A stretch of DNA of 64,000 bases from Myroides fluvii (GCF_009792295.1 NZ_CP039934.1:1446501-1510500); one strand, 5' to 3'. Counted from the first letter of the stretch, positions 1 through 8,433 are shown. Numbers and translations are program-made. Notes: generated by a model from the sequence alone, not told the origin.

Positions 1-979
1 GAACGGTTCGATCCACTAAATAGACCGAAGTAGCTCGATGGAAAGCTTCATCATCTAGGATAGTTCCCACTTGAACATAATGGGAAACATCGGCAATGTG
101 TACTCCGATTTCATAGTTTCCATTTTCTAAAGTTTGGAAAGACAAGGCGTCGTCAAAGTCTTTGGCGTCTTTCGGGTCAATGGTAAAGGTTAATACTTCA
201 CGCATATCACGGCGTTTTGCCACTTCTTCTTCCTGAATAGAAGTGTCGAGTTTATTCGCAAACTCTTCTACTTCTTTCGGAAATTCACTTGGCAAACCAT
301 ATTCGGCCAAAATCGCGTGAATTTCTGTATTGTGTTCTCCTTGTTTACCTAAAACCTTGACTACTTTTCCAAAAGGACTGTCTGCTTTTTCTGGCCAATC
401 TTCTAAATCAACCAATACGACATCCCCTGGTTGTGCATTCAAGAATTTGTCTTTCGGAATGAAAATATCCGTATACATCTTCGCATCAGCGGTGGATACA
501 AAAGCAAAATTCTTTTGAATATCGATTACTCCAACAAACTGGGTACGATGGCGTTCTAAAACTTCCACAACTTCTCCTTCTGGTTTTCTGCCTTTTCGCT
601 TGTTGTAGATGTAAGCCTTCACTAAATCGCCGTCTAGTGCTTTGTTTAAATTGTTTGTCGGAATGAAAACATCTTCCTCTAATTCATCACTAACCAAGTA
701 AGCTGTTTTTTTACTCGTCATATCGATATGCCCTTCGACGTAATTCGCTTTAGGAACAAAACGGTATTTGCCCATTTCAACTTCTTCGATAAGCGTCTTG
801 GAAAGTAAGAATTTCAGTTCTTTGATAATTTCGTTTCTGCCTTGGGTATCTACTACCTCTAATTGGGCAGCCACTTGCTTATAATTATAAGATTTTGAAG
901 GGTTTTTTCCTAAAAACTTTAAAATCTTAGTTGAAAAATCAAGTTGATTTTTCTTTTTATGTCTAATTTTTTTTGCCAT
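1..979 (-). CDS. rnr: Ribonuclease R, 5' part (3' end lies beyond the window)
   Basis: Processive 3'-5' exoribonuclease of the RNB family that degrades structured RNA in the cytoplasm. About 326 codons are visible, read from the ATG at 979 (protein starts MAKKIRHKKKN) to the window edge. After a lysine-rich N-terminus comes a winged-helix-like segment, then cold-shock-type RNA-binding domains, then the start of the RNB domain. The catalytic acidic motif TIDPKDAKDFDDA is present. The frame is open to base 1, so the gene is cut by the window and not broken. It is divergent from the downstream gene across a 600 bp gap. The family call is strong; RNase II is less likely in this phylum. Confidence 0.93.
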   Translation of the reverse strand, partial: MAKKIRHKKKNQLDFSTKILKFLGKNPSKSYNYKQVAAQLEVVDTQGRNEIIKELKFLLSKTLIEEVEMGKYRFVPKANYVEGHIDMTSKKTAYLVSDELEEDVFIPTNNLNKALDGDLVKAYIYNKRKGRKPEGEVVEVLERHRTQFVGVIDIQKNFAFVSTADAKMYTDIFIPKDKFLNAQPGDVVLVDLEDWPEKADSPFGKVVKVLGKQGEHNTEIHAILAEYGLPSEFPKEVEEFANKLDTSIQEEEVAKRRDMREVLTFTIDPKDAKDFDDALSFQTLENGNYEIGVHIADVSHYVQVGTILDDEAFHRATSVYLVDRTV

Positions 980-1585
980 TTTTTCTTTTTTTTTCCGTGC
1001 CAATTGGCCATGGAAACTTGTTTAAATGTACGAAATACTCTTTATTCTCTTGATAAAAAGTTAATCTTTTGTGTTATTATTGTGAATTGTGGGTGCTAAA
1101 AAGTGTGCTAACCTCAACTATATCCTCGTATAGTTTTTCATTTTTTTGTCTAAAAAGCAGAAGAAGTAATCTTTTGAAGTCTAAGTCTTTTCGCAGTATA
1201 TCTTCCTCTAATCGCTTTTCGGTTACAATTCACAAGCGAAATTTATGGGTCAAAAGTATTCCTTTTTTCTCATTTAGACTGTATTTATTTGGCTTTTCTC
1301 ATGAAACCTCCCCAAAAAGAGATAAAAGCAACCTGTTTTTTTTGTAAATAAGATAAAAATTCGCTCCTTTTCTTTGGATATAAGGTTAGTTTGTCGAAGA
1401 ATTGTCCAAGACCCTCCTAAAGAATCTCTAAGCTATCTCGTTATTAGTCTAAACTAAGTACAAACTTAGGTAGTAGAAACCCAACAAAAAGAGGAGCTCA
1501 GCGCAATAAGAAAGATGGGATAGTGTAAAACCTCTACTATTTTTTGTATTTTAGGGAAACCAATCAATAAAAACTAAAACAAACA
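980..1585. other. 606 bp region with no convincing gene
   Basis: Lies between the divergent rnr and acyl-CoA synthetase genes. I see no RNA gene. A perfect 6 bp inverted repeat (CTAAGT, 4 nt, ACTTAG) at 1454-1469 could be an operator for the acyl-CoA synthetase, 117 bp before its start. On the minus strand, 1077-1229 is an open stretch of 50 codons rich in Glu, Lys and Leu but without a start codon. It might be a decayed gene end. A plus-strand frame at 1069-1347 has unlikely composition and is probably not coding. Confidence 0.45.
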
Positions 1586-3199
1586 ATGAAAGCAATATCT
1601 TATGTGCATGGCGCTTCTAATATTCCATTATTAGGAGAAACGATAGGAGAGAATTTGAGAAAAATAACGGAATTATATCCCGATAATGAGGCGCTAGTTA
1701 GTGCGCATCAACAGTATAGAGCCACGTATCGAGAATTTCATCAACAAACAGCAGATGTGGCGAAAGGGCTATTGGCCTTGTCTATTGAAAAAGGAGATCG
1801 CGTGGGAATTTGGGCACCCAATTGCTATGAGTGGGTGTTGTTGCAATACGCAACGGCGCGTATTGGTGTGATCTTAGTGAATCTAAACCCCGCCTATCGA
1901 GCACATGAGCTAGAGTTTGCAGTGAATCAATCCGAAATAAAAGCTGTTATTTCTGCAGAATCCTATAAAAATAGCGATTATCGCAAGATGATTGCTGTGG
2001 TACGCGAAGATTGTCCTTCCTTGAAAGAGGTAGTCTTTTTAGGTGAGGAATGGAATCAGTTTGTAGCCAATGGACAAGCAATAGATACTGCAGTTTTAGA
2101 TGAGATCGAAGCTTCTGTACAATTTGGCGAAGCAGTGAATATTCAATATACTTCTGGTACAACGGGATTCCCTAAAGGGGTAACCCTAACCCATCACAAT
2201 ATTTTAAACAATGGCTATTTTATTGGGGTTAGACTCAACTATACCGCAAAAGATCGCGTGTGTATTCCCGTGCCTTTCTACCACTGTTTCGGTATGGTGA
2301 TTGGCAATTTGTGTTGTACGTCTCATGGCGCAACGATTGTGATTCCCAACGATAGTTTCGATCCAGCAAAAACACTAGAAGTAGTAGAACGCGAAAAATG
2401 TACTTCCCTCTATGGGGTACCCACCATGTTTATTGCAGAATTGCAATTGCCCAATTTTAAGGCGTATGATCTTTCTTCTTTGCGCACAGGCGTAATGGCG
2501 GGATCACTTTGTCCAGAACACGTGATGAAACGCGTAAAAACGGAAATGAACATGGATGAAATTAGTATTTGTTATGGGATGACAGAGACTTCTCCTGTAT
2601 CGACACAAACGCATATTGGCATTGATATCAAAAAACAAGTAAGTACGGTTGGAACGGTACAAGATCACTTGGAGATTAAGATCGTTGATCCAGAAACGGG
2701 AGGTATTGTTCCGCGAGGAGAAGCTGGTGAACTGTGCACGCGAGGGTATTCAGTCATGTTGAAATATTGGAATAACCGCACCTTAACAGCAGAAGTACTC
2801 GATGAGAACCGATGGATGCATACGGGAGATCTAGCGATGATGGATGAGGAAGGCTATATTGCTATTACAGGGCGTATTAAAGACTTGATTATTCGCGGTG
2901 GGGAAAATATTTCGCCCAAGTGGATTGAAGATTTCTTGTATACCCATCCCGATGTAGCCGATGTGCAAGTAATTGGTGTGCCAAGTGAGAAATACGGAGA
3001 AGAAGTAATGGCCTGGATTATTTTAAAAGAGGGCCAAACGACTACTGCCGAGAGCATGCGTGCTTTCTGTGATCAGAAAATTGCCCATTACCGCATTCCG
3101 AAATATTGGAAGTTTGTTTCTTCCTTTCCTATGACCATTTCGGGCAAAGTTAGAAAGGTGGAAATGCGTCAAATAGCCGTAGAAGAATTAGGATTATAA
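1586..3199 (+). CDS. Medium/long-chain acyl-CoA synthetase (AMP-binding)
   Basis: ATP-dependent activation of a fatty acid to acyl-CoA by way of an acyl-adenylate. The protein has 537 residues, full length for the ANL superfamily and closest in pattern to ACSF2/FadD-type enzymes. Visible motifs are the phosphate-binding loop YTSGTTGFPKG (188-198), the YGMTETSP adenylate motif near 333, HTGD (412-415), the hinge GRIKDLIIRGGEN from 429, and the C-terminal GKVRK containing the catalytic lysine. The loop after the hinge reads GGENISPKWIEDF where GGENIYPxEIE is more usual. It is monocistronic in appearance, with rpiB following from its own promoter. Chain-length specificity cannot be read from sequence. 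Confidence 0.9.
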   Translation: MKAISYVHGASNIPLLGETIGENLRKITELYPDNEALVSAHQQYRATYREFHQQTADVAKGLLALSIEKGDRVGIWAPNCYEWVLLQYATARIGVILVNLNPAYRAHELEFAVNQSEIKAVISAESYKNSDYRKMIAVVREDCPSLKEVVFLGEEWNQFVANGQAIDTAVLDEIEASVQFGEAVNIQYTSGTTGFPKGVTLTHHNILNNGYFIGVRLNYTAKDRVCIPVPFYHCFGMVIGNLCCTSHGATIVIPNDSFDPAKTLEVVEREKCTSLYGVPTMFIAELQLPNFKAYDLSSLRTGVMAGSLCPEHVMKRVKTEMNMDEISICYGMTETSPVSTQTHIGIDIKKQVSTVGTVQDHLEIKIVDPETGGIVPRGEAGELCTRGYSVMLKYWNNRTLTAEVLDENRWMHTGDLAMMDEEGYIAITGRIKDLIIRGGENISPKWIEDFLYTHPDVADVQVIGVPSEKYGEEVMAWIILKEGQTTTAESMRAFCDQKIAHYRIPKYWKFVSSFPMTISGKVRKVEMRQIAVEELGL

Positions 3200-3212
3200 A
3201 AGGCAAAAGTTT

Positions 3213-3220
3213 TACCTTTG
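3213..3220 (+). promoter_or_regulatory. Bacteroidota -7 promoter element (TACCTTTG) for rpiB
   Basis: Exact match to TAnnTTTG, 27 nt before the rpiB ATG, in the 47 bp gap after the acyl-CoA synthetase. It implies that rpiB can be transcribed independently. Confidence 0.6.
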
Positions 3221-3246
3221 TTTCGAAACAAAAACACAACGAAAAC

Positions 3247-3678
3247 ATGAAAATAGCAATCGGAAATGATCACGCAGGCCCAGCATATAAGAAGGCCATT
3301 GTCGATTTTTTACAAGCCAAAGGATATGAAGTAACGAATTATGGAACAGATCGTTTCGATTCTGTAGATTATCCTGATTTTGGACATCAAGTAGCCACAG
3401 CAGTGGAAAGTGGAACTGTAGATTTTGGTATTGTTATTTGTGGTAGTGGAAATGGAATTGCCATGTCTGCCAATAAACACCAAGGTGTGCGTTGTGCGTT
3501 GTGCTGGACGAAAGAAATTGCCGAATTAGCGCGTTTACACAATGATGCGAATGTGATCAGTATTCCCGCTCGTTTCACTTCTATTGAACAAGCCGTTGCT
3601 ATGGTAGAAGCGTTTTTAAACACCGCTTTTGAAGGGGGACGTCATGCCAATCGAGTGAATAAAATCGCTTGTTCTTAA
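3247..3678 (+). CDS. rpiB: Ribose-5-phosphate isomerase B
   Basis: Interconverts ribose 5-phosphate and ribulose 5-phosphate in the non-oxidative pentose phosphate pathway. The protein has 143 residues, the usual RpiB/LacAB length. It shows the N-terminal GNDHAG phosphate-binding motif, SVDYPDF, the catalytic cysteine C65 in ICGSGNGIAMSANK, and HNDANVISIPAR, which carries substrate-binding residues. The Bacteroidota-style GSGNG replaces the GTGIG of E. coli RpiB, so a related sugar-phosphate isomerase (LacAB-like) is not fully excluded. The gene is followed by a hairpin terminator, one of a pair of near-identical copies. Confidence 0.92.
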   Translation: MKIAIGNDHAGPAYKKAIVDFLQAKGYEVTNYGTDRFDSVDYPDFGHQVATAVESGTVDFGIVICGSGNGIAMSANKHQGVRCALCWTKEIAELARLHNDANVISIPARFTSIEQAVAMVEAFLNTAFEGGRHANRVNKIACS

Positions 3679-3701
3679 ATGGAGAAAAACACAAAAAATA
3701 A

Positions 3702-3738
3702 GAAAAAGGTATTTGCGCAAGTAAATGCCTTTTTTTGT
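3702..3738 (+). terminator. Hairpin terminator after rpiB (copy 1)
   Basis: The stem pairs GGTATTT with AAATGCC around GCGCAAGT, with flanking A and T runs extending it, followed by seven T. The second copy lies at 5709-5742. Confidence 0.75.
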
Positions 3739-3739
3739 T
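3706..3739 (+). repeat. 34 bp direct repeat, left copy
   Basis: Identical to 5709-5742 apart from one base (C at 3718, T at 5721). The two copies bracket the ATPase/nuclease cassette. This copy is also the rpiB terminator. Confidence 0.9.
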
Positions 3740-3828
3740 TCTATTTTTTTTAATTTTAGTAGTAGGTAGATAAAAATTTGAGCCCTGATATATTGTGGAT
3801 TAAAATAAAGATTAAAGTAGAGAAGTAG

Positions 3829-3836
3829 TATATTTG
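3829..3836 (+). promoter_or_regulatory. -7 promoter element (TATATTTG) of the ATPase/nuclease cassette
   Basis: Exact TAnnTTTG match, 26 nt before the ATG at 3863 and downstream of the left repeat. The cassette therefore carries its own promoter. Confidence 0.6.
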
Positions 3837-3862
3837 TTACAAGAACGTTATTTTAGAAAGCT

Positions 3863-5176
3863 ATGGTACGAATAAAAGTAAAGAATTTTGGTCCCATTCG
3901 AGGTGGTTTAACGGAAAGTGATGGATGGATCGAGGTAACAAAAGTTACTGTTTTTATTGGAAACCAAGGATCGGGAAAAAGTACGATTGCCAAGTTAATT
4001 TCAACTTTTTCTTGGTTGGAAAAAGCTATAGTTAAAGGGGAAGTGTCAAAAGAACAGTACACCTTAGAGGATTTTAAGGAGCGACTAGCGTATCAAAATA
4101 TAGTAGAGTATCTTATCGACAAAGAAGGACAGACAACGGAGATTGAATATAAAGGAGAAGTCTTACATTTTCATTTAGTTAGCAATGAAATTAGTCTTGT
4201 ATTAGACGAAAATATTTTATTTGATAGACCAAAAATTATGTATGTTCCCTCTGATCGAAATTTGATTAGTGCTGTTGATAATGTTCGTACACTAACAGGT
4301 TTACCTCGTACGCTTTATACTTTTGCTGATGAGTTTTTTAAAGCGGTTGACAAAGTAGAAAAAGAGAGTGTATTGCCTATTAATAACGTTGCATTTGAAT
4401 ATGACAGTAGTAATAAAAAATCCTTTATCAAAGAAGAGGATTATAAACTAAAATTATCAAGTGCTTCTAGTGGTTTCCAAGCATTAGTTCCTTTGTATAT
4501 TGTCTCGTCCTATCTTTCTAAATTAGTCAAAGAAGTACAAGGAAAGCAAGAATTAGATTTCTTTCGCAACAGTGATTATTTTAGTATAGATGATAAAATA
4601 AGATTAGAAAAGGAGTTAAATCAAGAAATTATCAAGGCATCGGGGTTTGAAAATAAGGATATAAATCAGACTTTGGTTCGAGAACTGGATCTGTCTTATA
4701 TCAGTAGATTGGAATCAGTAAAAAATAGAATCTTTAAAAAATATATTTACTCTTATTTTTTCAATATAGTAGAAGAGCCCGAGCAGAACTTGTACCCTAC
4801 CTCACAACGAAAAATAGTCAATAGTTTAGTGGAGTTTACCAATGATTTACCCAAAAATAAATTAGTGATAACCACACATAGCCCCTATTTAATTAACTAT
4901 CTTACTTTAGCTGTTAAGGCACAACAAGTCGCGAGTTTATTTAAAGAGGGAGATAAAAAATTACCAAAAATTTTTGAGATAGTTCCAGCGAAGTCTTTAT
5001 TGCTTGGAGAGGATTTAACGGTATATGAATTGAGTGAAAAAGACGGTAGTATTTCAAAATTAGAGACCTATAACGGAATTCCTTCAGATGAGAACTGGTT
5101 AAATAGTGAATTAGAGGAGTTTAATGAATTGTTTATGGATTTGTTAGAAATTGAAAACAAGAAACGCAATGGATAG
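3863..5176 (+). CDS. ABC/OLD-like AAA ATPase, candidate defence protein
   Basis: A 437-residue cytoplasmic ATPase of the SMC/ABC-like AAA_15/AAA_21 group. Visible features are Walker A GNQGSGKST (33-41), an ABC-signature-like LSSASSG (198-204), Walker B ending in VEEPEQNLYP (303-311) and the switch histidine H339 in TTHSPYL. The helical insertion between the lobes is short. It overlaps by 8 nt a nuclease-like gene, so the two are translationally coupled. ATPases of this group paired with a small nuclease are common in anti-phage modules (Septu, PARIS and Abi types), but I cannot match this pair to a named system. The first Walker B acidic residue is Glu where Asp is usual. The pair has its own promoter and flanking repeats. 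The defence role is inference. Confidence 0.8.
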   Translation: MVRIKVKNFGPIRGGLTESDGWIEVTKVTVFIGNQGSGKSTIAKLISTFSWLEKAIVKGEVSKEQYTLEDFKERLAYQNIVEYLIDKEGQTTEIEYKGEVLHFHLVSNEISLVLDENILFDRPKIMYVPSDRNLISAVDNVRTLTGLPRTLYTFADEFFKAVDKVEKESVLPINNVAFEYDSSNKKSFIKEEDYKLKLSSASSGFQALVPLYIVSSYLSKLVKEVQGKQELDFFRNSDYFSIDDKIRLEKELNQEIIKASGFENKDINQTLVRELDLSYISRLESVKNRIFKKYIYSYFFNIVEEPEQNLYPTSQRKIVNSLVEFTNDLPKNKLVITTHSPYLINYLTLAVKAQQVASLFKEGDKKLPKIFEIVPAKSLLLGEDLTVYELSEKDGSISKLETYNGIPSDENWLNSELEEFNELFMDLLEIENKKRNG

Positions 5177-5684
5177 TTTTGACGATTTTAGGATGTGTTC
5201 CCGTTCTACTAATGAATTATTTGGACTATGTGACGATAATCAGTTTAATATGGAGCCAGCCTATTTAGATGAAAGAAATGAAGAAACGTGGATTGCTACT
5301 GTACACAATCTATATGAAGAAGAAGTTTTCTTTTACCCTATCGATCATTGTAATTTAATTCCTCGTTTAGCAGACGGAAGTGAACCTAAGCAGTGTGATG
5401 GGCTTTTAAAGTTTAATGAAAGTATTGCTTTTGTTGAATTAAAAAGCAGAGCAGGTAGAAAATCGAGGCAATGGATTGACAAAGCAGAAGAGCAATTAAG
5501 GGTGTCGATTGATTATTTTAGGCAATTTGAATTTATTTCCTCCATACCCGATAAACGTGCGTATGTTGTTAACAATAAAAGACCTAAAGTACATAGTTCG
5601 CAAGCAATGAGAGCGGAAAGATTTGAGAAAGAAACCGATTTCTTATTGAGAATAAAAGCTGATATTTTTACAGATGAAAGTTAA
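5169..5684 (+). CDS. Small PD-(D/E)XK nuclease-like protein, partner of the ATPase
   Basis: A 171-residue soluble protein, start chosen at the ATG at 5169, which overlaps the ATPase stop by 8 nt; an upstream TTG at 5151 is less likely. The core reads CDGLLKFNESIAFVELKSR, giving D77, E90 and K92. This is the D-x(n)-E-x-K signature of PD-(D/E)XK nucleases, with strands around it, followed by a helix carrying EEQL (Gln109). The N-terminus is Cys- and acid-rich (C10, C21, C61, C76). I do not recognise a named family. The likely role is the effector or nucleic-acid-processing subunit controlled by the upstream ATPase. It could instead be an inactive structural partner. Confidence 0.65.
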   Translation: MDSFDDFRMCSRSTNELFGLCDDNQFNMEPAYLDERNEETWIATVHNLYEEEVFFYPIDHCNLIPRLADGSEPKQCDGLLKFNESIAFVELKSRAGRKSRQWIDKAEEQLRVSIDYFRQFEFISSIPDKRAYVVNNKRPKVHSSQAMRAERFEKETDFLLRIKADIFTDES

Positions 5685-5706
5685 AATAAAGAGAAGTAAT
5701 GACAAT

Positions 5707-5740
5707 AGAAGGTATTTGCGTAAGTAAATGCCTTTTTTTG
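5707..5740. terminator. Hairpin terminator (copy 2) after the nuclease-like gene
   Basis: Same GGTATTT/AAATGCC stem and T tract as the rpiB terminator, located 22 bp after the stop codon of the nuclease-like gene and just before the stop of the convergent DUF1294 gene. Confidence 0.7.
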
Positions 5741-5742
5741 TT
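5709..5742 (+). repeat. 34 bp direct repeat, right copy
   Basis: 33 of 34 bases match 3706-3739. About 2.0 kb separates the copies, and the cassette is the only content between them. Confidence 0.9.
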
Positions 5743-5756
5743 CTCTTCTCCCCTAT

Positions 5757-6020
5757 TTATCTTCGAAACAAAGCAAAAAATAGTACTACTTGTATAATGA
5801 AGACCGCGTAAAACTTCAGTTTAAAACTCTGTTTGGCGTTTTTGTGGCGCAAATGTCTCATCGCGAACCACCCTCCTACACTACCACCCAAAAAGCAGAG
5901 CGTTAGCAGGTTTTTTTCTGAAATTCTATTCTTGTGTTTAATCGCTCGCTCTTTGTCTATCTTGAACATAGAGAACGTGATATAGTTGATGGCGAAAATG
6001 TAAAAGAATAAAAACTTCAT
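5757..6020 (-). CDS. DUF1294-type small membrane protein
   Basis: An 87-residue protein with hydrophobic segments at about 1-18, 38-55 and 70-86. The central GGSVGGWFAMRHLRHKN matches the glycine-rich loop and basic RHK motif of DUF1294 proteins. The function of the family is unknown. It is transcribed away from tex, with which it shares a 56 bp divergent promoter region. In an ancestor without the cassette it would directly face rpiB. Confidence 0.75.
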   Translation of the reverse strand: MKFLFFYIFAINYITFSMFKIDKERAIKHKNRISEKNLLTLCFLGGSVGGWFAMRHLRHKNAKQSFKLKFYAVFIIQVVLFFALFRR

Positions 6021-6038
6021 CTCATTTATTTATTGGCG

Positions 6039-6046
6039 CAAAGGTA
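6039..6046 (-). promoter_or_regulatory. -7 promoter element (TACCTTTG) of the DUF1294 gene
   Basis: On the minus strand this is an exact TAnnTTTG match, 18 nt before the ATG at 6020. Confidence 0.55.
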
Positions 6047-6076
6047 GTATTTTAGCTATTCTTAAAATAATATATT

Positions 6077-8200
6077 ATGACGTTGATTCATTTTATTCAA
6101 CAAGCGGTGGATGCCTCTGTAAAGAGCATTGAAAACACCTTAGCCTTGTTAGATGAAGCCTGTACCATTCCTTTTATTGCTCGTTATAGAAAAGATAGAA
6201 CTGGAAATTTAGACGAAGTTGCCATTGAGAAAATTGCCAAGTACCGCGATTTATACGTGGGCATTGTCAAACGCAAAGAATCTATTTTAGCTTCCATCGA
6301 AGAGCAAGGAAAGTTGACAGCGGAATTGCGTACCAAAATTGAGCAGAGCTTTGATTTAGTTGAGATTGAAGATTTGTACTTGCCGTATAAAAAAACGCGT
6401 AAAACCAAAGCAGATACTGCTCGAGCTTTAGGGTTAGAGCCTTTAGCGAAGGTGATCATGGCACAAAATGCTAGCGATATTGCGTCTATTGCACGAAAGT
6501 ACGTGACCAAGGACGTAGCAGATGAAGAAAAAGCCATTCAAGGTGCCTGTGATATTATTGCAGAGTGGATTAACGAGCATTTGTATATTCGCAAAGCCTT
6601 GCGTAGAAAGTTTCAACGCGAGGCAGTTGTGGGAACTAAAGTCGTAAAAGCTAAAATAGAAGAAGAGGGAGCTCAGAAATTTGAGCAGTATTTTGATTGG
6701 TCTGAGCCTTTGTATAAAATGCCTGCTCATCGACTTTTAGCGGTATTGCGCGCAGAAAAAGAGGGCTATATCCGCATGAATATTGCCGTAGATAAAGAAG
6801 CGTCCACTCAATTTATCGAACAAACGATTATTAAAGGCAAGGGCGATGCTGTACCTTACTTACAGAAGGCCATTGCAGATAGTTATAAGCGCTTATTAGA
6901 GCCTGCCTTGTCCAACGAAGTATTAGGAGAAGCAAAAGCCAAGGCAGATGCCAATTCAATAGCAGTATTCTCAGATAATTTAGCCCAGTTGTTGTTGGGT
7001 GCACCTTTGGGTGAAAAGCGCATTTTGGCGATTGATCCAGGGTATAAAACAGGGTGTAAAATCGTTTGTTTGGATGAAAATGGCAATTTGTTGTACAACG
7101 AAACCATTTACCCACATCCACCGCAAAAAGACAGTGTTCTTGCGATGAAAAAAGTGCGCTCTATGGTCAATTCATACCGCATAGAAGCCATTGCTATTGG
7201 AAATGGTACAGCGTCAAGGGAAACGGAATTCTTCATTAAAAAAATAGCCTTTGATAAACCCGTACAAGTATTTGTGGTGAATGAAGCAGGAGCATCGGTA
7301 TATTCAGCTTCTAAAATTGCAAGAGAAGAATTTCCCAATTACGATGTTACCGTCAGAGGTTCAGTTTCAATTGGTAGACGATTGGCAGACCCACTTGCTG
7401 AATTAGTGAAGATTGATCCTAAATCCATTGGAGTAGGACAGTATCAACACGACGTGGATCAAACGCTGTTGAAGAGCGAATTGGATGCGGTGGTGATGAA
7501 GTGCGTAAACAAAGTGGGAATTAACCTGAATACGGCGAGTAAATCGCTGTTGAGCTATGTTTCGGGTATAGGAGAGAAAATGGCAGAAAACATCGTTCAA
7601 TACAGAGCCGAAAACGGAGCGTTTACTTCTCGTGTAGCTTTGAAAAAGGTACCGCGCTTAGGAGAAAAAGCCTACCAACAAGCGGCAGCCTTTATTCGCA
7701 TAAAAAATGCGGAAAACCCGTTGGATGATTCGGCTGTGCATCCTGAAGCGTATCCCATCGTTCAAAAGATGGCGAAAGACTTAAAAATATCTGTTGATCA
7801 ATTGATGTCCAATCCAGAAATCATCCGAAAGATTGAGGTGAAACAGTATGAAACGACTGATATTGGTATTTTGACGCTAACAGATATTGTCAAAGAATTG
7901 GAAAAACCGGGATTAGACCCACGAAAAGCAGCTAAAGTATTTGAATTTGATCCATCGGTCAAACAAATTGCCGATTTGAAAATAGGACAAGTATTGCCTG
8001 GTATTGTGAATAATATTACCAATTTCGGTTGTTTTGTCGATGTTGGAATCAAAGAAAGTGGTTTGGTCCATATTTCACAGCTCAAAGAAGGTTTTGTTTC
8101 CGATGTAAACGAAGTGGTAAAGTTACATCAACACGTTCAAGTGAAGGTGGTAGAGGTGGATCAAGCGAAAAAGCGCATCCAATTATCAATGATTTTATAA
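6077..8200 (+). CDS. tex: Tex/YhgF RNA-binding transcription accessory protein
   Basis: A 707-residue homologue of Tex (bacterial relative of Spt6), a nucleic-acid-binding factor affecting transcription and RNA turnover. Domains in order are an N-terminal helical/HTH region, a YqgF RNase-H-like fold starting at LAIDPGYKTGCK (about 315), helix-hairpin-helix motifs around GINLNTASKSLLSYVSGIG (about 475-495), and a C-terminal S1 domain from about 635 (GQVLPGIVNNITNFGCFVDV). Length and architecture are complete. It stands alone between the divergent DUF1294 gene and a strong terminator. Confidence 0.95.
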   Translation: MTLIHFIQQAVDASVKSIENTLALLDEACTIPFIARYRKDRTGNLDEVAIEKIAKYRDLYVGIVKRKESILASIEEQGKLTAELRTKIEQSFDLVEIEDLYLPYKKTRKTKADTARALGLEPLAKVIMAQNASDIASIARKYVTKDVADEEKAIQGACDIIAEWINEHLYIRKALRRKFQREAVVGTKVVKAKIEEEGAQKFEQYFDWSEPLYKMPAHRLLAVLRAEKEGYIRMNIAVDKEASTQFIEQTIIKGKGDAVPYLQKAIADSYKRLLEPALSNEVLGEAKAKADANSIAVFSDNLAQLLLGAPLGEKRILAIDPGYKTGCKIVCLDENGNLLYNETIYPHPPQKDSVLAMKKVRSMVNSYRIEAIAIGNGTASRETEFFIKKIAFDKPVQVFVVNEAGASVYSASKIAREEFPNYDVTVRGSVSIGRRLADPLAELVKIDPKSIGVGQYQHDVDQTLLKSELDAVVMKCVNKVGINLNTASKSLLSYVSGIGEKMAENIVQYRAENGAFTSRVALKKVPRLGEKAYQQAAAFIRIKNAENPLDDSAVHPEAYPIVQKMAKDLKISVDQLMSNPEIIRKIEVKQYETTDIGILTLTDIVKELEKPGLDPRKAAKVFEFDPSVKQIADLKIGQVLPGIVNNITNFGCFVDVGIKESGLVHISQLKEGFVSDVNEVVKLHQHVQVKVVEVDQAKKRIQLSMIL

Positions 8201-8328
8201 AAACACAGGAATAAGCACGACTTGGCATAGTCTTTGTTATTCTATTGGTAAGAAAAAGAAAATCTTTTATTCACAACAGAAGGAAGATATTAGGTTAAGT
8301 AGTGTTTTTATTATGTTTTATAAGTGAG

Positions 8329-8366
8329 GCGCCCGTTAAACTATCGTTTGACGGGTGCTTTTTTTA
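8329..8366 (+). terminator. Terminator downstream of tex
   Basis: A 13 bp stem (GCGCCCGTTAAAC with GTTTGACGGGTGC, loop TATC) followed by seven T, about 130 bp after the tex stop. Confidence 0.85.
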
Positions 8367-8376
8367 ATGGGGTACA

Positions 8377-8410
8377 ATAAAAAATGCGCCATACTTAGGG
8401 TATAGCGCAT
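8377..8410 (-). terminator. Terminator of tatA
   Basis: Read on the minus strand, the stem ATGCGCTATAC/GTATGGCGCAT with a 5 nt loop (8384-8410) is followed by a T tract. It sits 24 bp after the tatA stop. Confidence 0.75.
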
Positions 8411-8433
8411 GTCTGTATCGAGATTCTATTGAA

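Noticed and set aside
1069..1347. Plus-strand 92-codon frame in the rnr/acyl-CoA synthetase gap
   Set aside because: Composition is Ser/Phe/Arg-rich with no recognisable pattern, and there is no promoter element or conserved start; it looks like chance.
5151..5168. TTG start for the nuclease-like gene
   Set aside because: The ATG at 5169 overlaps the ATPase stop by 8 nt, the usual coupling in this window, and adds no unexplained residues.
3706..5742. Flanking repeat as an IS terminal repeat
   Set aside because: The copies are direct, hairpin-forming terminators, with no transposase between them.
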